Source: an uncultured Anaerolineae bacterium (GTDB taxonomy: Bacteria; Chloroflexota; Anaerolineae; Promineifilales; Promineifilaceae). Taken from it: a stretch of 64,000 bases of DNA. The notes under the pieces are model-generated. The model was not told where the DNA came from. It worked only from the letters and a program-made list of their open reading frames with translations, and did not search any database. The translations under genes and the position numbers were made by a program. Positions 61,336-64,000 of this stretch are shown here, one piece after another (the first letter of the stretch is position 1; every line of letters begins with the position of its first letter). Location: the NCBI GenBank assembly GCA_905479495.1, contig CAJQMR010000013.1:248001-312000 (forward strand), written 5' to 3'.

Positions 61336-63144
61336 ATGAAAAGCACCCGTAAATGGACAATTTTGATTACGCTTTTCCTCTTACTAAGTCTCTTCATTGC
61401 TGCTTGTGGCGGCGGTGGCGAAACGACAGATGAGGAAACGGCCGCCGATGACACGGCAGCCACAACCGAAGACACCTCAGAAGAGGACATGGCTGAAGAA
61501 GATATGGCCGAAGAGGACATGGCCGAAGAAGATATGGCCGAAGAAGATATGGCTGAAGAAGAGATGATGGCCTTCGAGCCAACATCTGTGGCCGCAGAAA
61601 ACTGCGACTACGGTGGTCAAATCAGCTCCATCGAAGCTGTTGATGAATACACGGTCGTCTTCACCATGTGTAGCCCTGACCCGGCATTCCCCGCGAAAGC
61701 CGCCTTTACCCCATTTGGCATTCAACCCGCTGAATGGATCGCTGAAACCGGTGGCACAGGCGACCTGTTGCGGCAACCCATTGGTACAGGCCCGTGGAAA
61801 CTGGTTGAATGGGCCGCAGGTGAAAGTGTTACCTTTGAACGTAATGACGACTACTGGGGTGAAGCAGCGCCATACTCAACCCTGGTCTTCCGTTGGGCAA
61901 CAGAAGGTGCCTCACGTTTGCTTGAACTGCAATCAGGCACGGTTGACCAAATCACCAACCTCAGCCCGGATGATTATCAAATTGTACAAGATGATCCAAA
62001 TCTCCAGTTCATTCCGGTAACCAACCCCAATGTCCTTTATCTAGCCTTTACGAACACGCATGCACCATGGGATAATGCGGATGTTCGTCGTGCTGTGGGT
62101 ATGGGCATTGATCGGGGACGCATTGTAGATAATTTCTACGCTGATGGCTCCACCGTGGCTGATTACTTCACCCCTTGCTCAATTGAAAACGGCTGCGCAG
62201 GCGACCCCTGGTATGATTTCGACGTTGATGCAGCCAACACACTCCTCGACGAAGCGGGATTCCCCCGTGACGATGACGGTATTCGCTTTACAACATCCAT
62301 CTACTATCGCGACGTTTTCCGTGGTTACCTACCAGAACCAAGTTTGGTTGCAGTAGAGTTCCAAACCCAATTAATGGATAATCTAGGAATCGATGCTGAA
62401 GTAGTCGTCATGGAATCTGGGGCCTTCATTGAAGCTGCCTATGCCCAAGAGTTAGATGGCCCTTACTTGTTGGGTTGGGGTGCTGATTATCCCCATGTCA
62501 CCAACTTCCTAGACTTCCATTTTGGTCGAGCACAAACACAGTTTGGCGAACCCTACGCCGAAATCTATGAAATTTTAGAAGAAGCAGCGCAAATTGGTGA
62601 TCCAGCCCAAGCCGAACCATTGTATGCAGCAGCAAACAACGCCATTCGTGACTTGGTTCCAATGGTACCGATTGCCAATGGTGCCTCAGCCTCAGCAGCG
62701 CTAGCTACTGTAGAAAACGCACACTTCCGCCCCTTTGGTGCGCCTCTCTTTGCCCACGTAAATCCGGGCAAAGACACCTTCGTCTATATGCAAAATGCCG
62801 AGCCAATCAGCCTCTACTGCGCTGATGAAACAGACGGTGAATCTTTGGCACCTTGCCAACAGGTTGTAGAACCGTTGCTGGGGTATGCCATTGATTCCGG
62901 TAATGTTGAACCACGTTTGGCAACATCCTGTGACGCCAATGAAGATTCGACAGTCTGGACCTGTACTCTGCGCGAAGGCGTTACGTTCCATGATGGCTCG
63001 CATTTCGATGCAAATGATGTCATTGCTTCATGGGCAGCAGGTATTGATGCCGCCAATGAATACCACACCGGTAACACGGGTGCATTCAATTACTTCGGTA
63101 GCCTATGGGGTAGCCTAATGAACGCACCTGCCACTGATGAGTAG
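61336..63144 (+). CDS. Circularly permuted family-5 ABC substrate-binding protein
   Basis: A 602-residue lipoprotein (lipobox IAAC, about residue 22; AAGGAGGA before the ATG) with an acidic linker holding six MAEED-like repeats. The mature part begins with what is normally the middle of DppA/OppA (YGGQISSIEAVDEYTVVF, PIGTGPWKLVEWA, ERNDDYWG) and runs to the usual C-terminal lobe (PLYAAANNAIRDLVPMVPIA). It then continues, residues about 480-602, with what is normally the N-terminal part: TFVYMQNAEPISLY, VVEPLLGYAI, VEPRLATS, LREGVTFHDGSHFDANDVI. The order is thus a cyclic permutation with the cut in the loop after the DDV helix. Predicted to bind peptides or similar. A permease gene of the matching family follows, behind a hairpin. 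Confidence 0.93.
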   Translation: MKSTRKWTILITLFLLLSLFIAACGGGGETTDEETAADDTAATTEDTSEEDMAEEDMAEEDMAEEDMAEEDMAEEEMMAFEPTSVAAENCDYGGQISSIEAVDEYTVVFTMCSPDPAFPAKAAFTPFGIQPAEWIAETGGTGDLLRQPIGTGPWKLVEWAAGESVTFERNDDYWGEAAPYSTLVFRWATEGASRLLELQSGTVDQITNLSPDDYQIVQDDPNLQFIPVTNPNVLYLAFTNTHAPWDNADVRRAVGMGIDRGRIVDNFYADGSTVADYFTPCSIENGCAGDPWYDFDVDAANTLLDEAGFPRDDDGIRFTTSIYYRDVFRGYLPEPSLVAVEFQTQLMDNLGIDAEVVVMESGAFIEAAYAQELDGPYLLGWGADYPHVTNFLDFHFGRAQTQFGEPYAEIYEILEEAAQIGDPAQAEPLYAAANNAIRDLVPMVPIANGASASAALATVENAHFRPFGAPLFAHVNPGKDTFVYMQNAEPISLYCADETDGESLAPCQQVVEPLLGYAIDSGNVEPRLATSCDANEDSTVWTCTLREGVTFHDGSHFDANDVIASWAAGIDAANEYHTGNTGAFNYFGSLWGSLMNAPATDE

Positions 63145-63195
63145 GCACAAGTTCAGAATAGGTTGGCAATAGCCATTACCTTGTTATAAAGAATA

Positions 63196-63240
63196 AGAAT
63201 GCGGAATTGTTTACTTAAAAACTTTACAATTCCGCATTCT
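63196..63240 (+). terminator. Hairpin between binding-protein and permease genes
   Basis: 15-bp perfect arms AGAATGCGGAATTGT / ACAATTCCGCATTCT (63196-63210, 63226-63240), 15-nt loop, no U-run. Probably lowers permease expression relative to the binding protein. Confidence 0.65.
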
Positions 63241-63262
63241 TCACATCTACAGGAATTGACTA

Positions 63263-64000
63263 ATGATCCAATATACCATTCGCCGGATACTGTTGGCCAT
63301 TCCAGTATTATTGGCCATTATTACTGTTACGTTTATTCTGGCGCGCATAATACCTGGGGATCCATGTCGAGCAATTTTAGGGGAAAAAGCTACAGAGGAA
63401 GTCTGCGATCAGTTTGCCCGTGATTTCGGTCTGGATCAACCGATACACGTTCAGTTTGGCATTTACTTGCAGAACTTACTTAAAGGCGATTTAGGCAATT
63501 CAATTCGCTATGGGCGACCTGTTTCAATTATTTTGATTGAACGCTTGCCTATAACTATCGAATTGGGATTATCAGCCATGCTAATTGCTGTTCTTATAGG
63601 CATTCCAGCTGGTATTATTTCGGCCGTTAAACGCAATTCTATCATTGACGTTGTGACAATGGTTGGCGCGAATATTGGCGTATCAGTTCCTGTCTTTTTT
63701 TTGGGGCTTATGCTGATTTACATTTTCGCTGTATTTTTGAAAGATACACCATTCCAACTCCCCCCTTCCGGTCGAATTTCTGCGGGTTTATCAGCCACGC
63801 CATTTTATGAGTTTTTTGATATGCAAGTAGAAAGTGGAAGTCCCCGGTTTCTCGTTTATGAATTTCTGGCAAATCTTTATATTTTTAATTCAATCATTAC
63901 CCGCAATTGGGTCATTCTTGGTGATGCCCTGAAGCATCTGATTTTGCCAGCTGTTGCACTTAGTACGATTCCTATGTCAATCATTGCCCGAATAACACGA
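63263..64000 (+). CDS. ABC dipeptide/oligopeptide permease, DppB-like, 3' end beyond window
   Basis: 246 codons are visible, open to the right edge. It begins MIQYTIRRILLAIPVLLAI (basic start then first helix), continues FILARIIPGDPC and FGLDQPIHVQFGIYLQNLLK, a GDLGNSIRYGRPVS block and helices typical of DppB/OppB, and reaches LPAVALSTIPMSIIAR before the cut, just upstream of the EAA loop. AGGA lies about 10 nt before the ATG. It should form the membrane channel for the permuted binding protein; the second permease and ATPases are expected beyond the window. Confidence 0.92.
   Translation, partial: MIQYTIRRILLAIPVLLAIITVTFILARIIPGDPCRAILGEKATEEVCDQFARDFGLDQPIHVQFGIYLQNLLKGDLGNSIRYGRPVSIILIERLPITIELGLSAMLIAVLIGIPAGIISAVKRNSIIDVVTMVGANIGVSVPVFFLGLMLIYIFAVFLKDTPFQLPPSGRISAGLSATPFYEFFDMQVESGSPRFLVYEFLANLYIFNSIITRNWVILGDALKHLILPAVALSTIPMSIIARITR

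Noticed and set aside
1..64000. ACGGCCGT copies as a CRISPR or tandem-repeat array
   Set aside because: Spacing is irregular, copies lie inside unrelated genes, and there are no spacers or cas genes.

Overview
The window reads like one contig of an uncultivated, mid-GC bacterium, most likely a Chloroflexota (Anaerolineae-type) member. Grounds for this are inferential: secreted binding proteins with long acidic Asp/Glu/Thr/Ala linkers after the lipobox, a type-2 (archaeal-like) PyrF, bacterial PolX, PP2C/SpoIIE phosphatases and FG-GAP/ASPIC proteins, and weak or absent Shine-Dalgarno signals at several genes. No rRNA, tRNA, CRISPR, transposase or phage gene was seen. A striking genome-wide signature is the palindrome ACGGCCGT, about 100 copies in 64 kb by my hand tally (about one expected by chance), mostly inside genes.

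Region 1 (926-29389, all minus strand) is a nonribosomal peptide cluster. In transcription order: an MIO-type ammonia-lyase/aminomutase; three NRPS proteins with domains A-PCP-C*-A-PCP, C-A-PCP and C-A-PCP-TE; a type II thioesterase; a sulfotransferase; then, after a 533-bp gap, a complete pyrrole-forming and halogenating set (acyl-CoA-dehydrogenase-like prolyl oxidase, prolyl-AMP ligase, flavin halogenase, free carrier protein) resembling PltE/F/A/L of pyoluteorin biosynthesis; a membrane acyltransferase; and two tandem paralogous C-PCP-TE proteins with no adenylation domain. My inference is a halogenated-pyrrole-capped peptide containing a beta-amino acid, proline and tyrosine, possibly sulfated and acylated. 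Dispersed intergenic repeats have entered several NRPS reading frames without breaking them.

Region 2 (29855-43589) is mostly housekeeping: pyrF, a bactofilin/coiled-coil protein, mtnP, a RodA/FtsW gene followed by a class-B PBP homologue that has lost its catalytic motifs, a COG0701 permease with its ArsR repressor and two matching operators, a DapF homologue with both catalytic cysteines replaced by serine, a TetR-CPBP protease pair with two matching operators, a MOSC protein and a large unknown membrane protein.

Region 3 (43921-55352) is a glycerol-phosphate system: a SorC-type regulator diverging from an FGGY kinase, UgpA/UgpE/UgpB-like ABC transporter, a glycerophosphodiesterase, and a 1349-residue secreted fusion of beta-propeller, di-heme peroxidase and FG-GAP/ASPIC domains.

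Region 4 (55567-64000) holds two small secreted or membrane proteins, a cNMP/PP2C regulator, polX with an apparently leaderless promoter, an APH-type kinase, and the start of a peptide ABC operon whose binding protein is circularly permuted relative to its family.
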